Made by a program: the position numbers and the translations under genes. A stretch of 14,385 nucleotides of DNA from Thioglobus_B sp964558405 (lineage in GTDB: Bacteria > Pseudomonadota > Gammaproteobacteria > PS1 > Pseudothioglobaceae), in assembly GCA_964558405.1 (NCBI GenBank), contig CAZLDG010000033.1, forward strand, positions 1 through 14,385. Direction: 5' to 3'. Position 1 is the first letter of the stretch; each line of letters opens with the position of its first letter. This document shows positions 13,940-14,385 of the stretch, one piece after another. The notes beneath the pieces were generated by a model that saw nothing but the letters and a program-made list of their open reading frames with translations, ran no database searches and was not told the origin of the DNA.

Positions 13940-14385
13940 ATGTCACATTTAATGTCAAACTACCTACCCTCAGACGTCAGTTTCGCCACTGGCTCGGGCT
14001 GCTATTTGTTTGATAAAAATGGTGACAAATACCTAGACGCCCTCTCAGGTGTTGGCGTGGTGAACTTGGGACACACGCATCCAGAGATTACCAAAACCAT
14101 TCAACAGCAAGCTGAGAAATTACTACATACTAGCAATTGGTATCGGATCGATAATCAAGAAGTCTTGGCTAAGCAACTCTGTGGTTTGGCACAGATGGAC
14201 AATGCTTTTTTTGCCAACTCAGGCGCTGAAGCCAACGAAGCTGCTATTAAGATTGCACGCCTACATGGTCAAAATAAAGCCATTGATACACCAACCATTA
14301 TTACTGCCAATCGCAGTTTTCATGGTCGTACCATGGCCGCACTGAGCGCCACAGGCAATGAAAAAGTACAAGCAGGTTTTGCCCC
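13940..14385 (+). CDS. argD: Acetylornithine aminotransferase (N-terminal part, cut by window edge)
   Basis: The first 148 codons of a pyridoxal-phosphate class III aminotransferase that acts in arginine synthesis, converting N-acetylglutamate semialdehyde to N-acetylornithine. The opening MSHLMSNYLP is typical of ArgD. Visible motifs are YLDALSGVGVVNLGHTHP at 31-48, the cofactor phosphate-binding FANSGAEANEAAIK at 91-104, and FHGRTMAALSATG at 127-139. The cofactor lysine lies beyond the window. An in-frame ATG at 13952-13954 is an alternative start, and neither has a clear ribosome binding site. No promoter or ArgR-type operator is obvious in the 35 bases after the preceding terminator. Related class III enzymes (ornithine or succinylornithine aminotransferase) are less likely from the N-terminal sequence. 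Confidence 0.9.
   Translation, partial: MSHLMSNYLPSDVSFATGSGCYLFDKNGDKYLDALSGVGVVNLGHTHPEITKTIQQQAEKLLHTSNWYRIDNQEVLAKQLCGLAQMDNAFFANSGAEANEAAIKIARLHGQNKAIDTPTIITANRSFHGRTMAALSATGNEKVQAGFA

Noticed and set aside
1..14385. Mobile elements, CRISPR arrays, tRNA or rRNA genes, defence islands
   Set aside because: I scanned for transposase or integrase-like products, regularly spaced direct repeats, cloverleaf-like motifs and toxin-antitoxin pairs and saw none; the coding space is filled by housekeeping genes.

Overview
The window reads as ordinary chromosomal housekeeping DNA from a gammaproteobacterium of moderate to low GC (about 40-45 percent by eye). The gammaproteobacterial signs are SlyX, an E. 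coli-like short HPF, a homodimeric-type AceE, an RseC-family protein, a YcfD/RoxA-type ribosomal oxygenase and a YceJ-YceI (b561-YceI) pair. Gene sizes, tight spacing and gene set would suit a marine Thiotrichales or SUP05/Thioglobus-like lineage, but that placement is an impression and not proven by anything here. I see no mobile element, phage gene, CRISPR array, tRNA or rRNA. There is no gene-free stretch longer than 300 bases; the longest gaps are about 160 bases (3540-3702 and 13493-13654).

Layout. 1-2331 (all minus): sdaA (L-serine dehydratase), then a 41-residue single-helix membrane protein, cytochrome b561 and the start of a YceI-family periplasmic protein, the last three probably one transcript. 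2448-6934 (all plus): roxA (ribosomal protein hydroxylase), pnp (polynucleotide phosphorylase) closed by a strong terminator, an EamA-type exporter and slyX overlapping it. 6935-10381 (all minus): rseC-like gene, aceE (pyruvate dehydrogenase E1) and a HopJ-family gene; the HopJ stop codon abuts the slyX stop codon. 10423-11796 (plus): phosphomannomutase/phosphoglucomutase, divergent from rseC and convergent with mgtE, 3 bases apart. 11800-13492 (minus): hpf followed by mgtE (Mg2+ channel). 13655-13858 (plus): a 67-residue orphan protein with its own promoter, ribosome binding site and terminator, divergent from hpf. 13940-end (plus): argD, cut by the window edge.

How they work together. Three themes recur: RNA and ribosome care (pnp, roxA, hpf), central carbon and amino-acid metabolism (aceE and sdaA both concern pyruvate; argD; phosphohexomutase for surface sugars), and envelope redox or transport (b561, YceI, RseC-like, EamA, MgtE). 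The neighbourhoods are often reduced relative to textbook operons: aceE has no aceF or lpd beside it, pnp has no rpsO in front, and hpf sits directly next to mgtE without ptsN or rapZ.

I do not see a clear new multi-gene system. The best candidates for unknown biology are the two small proteins (735-860 and 13655-13858), the HopJ-family gene tied to aceE, and inverted repeats lying on probable promoters (10002-10029 and 13558-13592).
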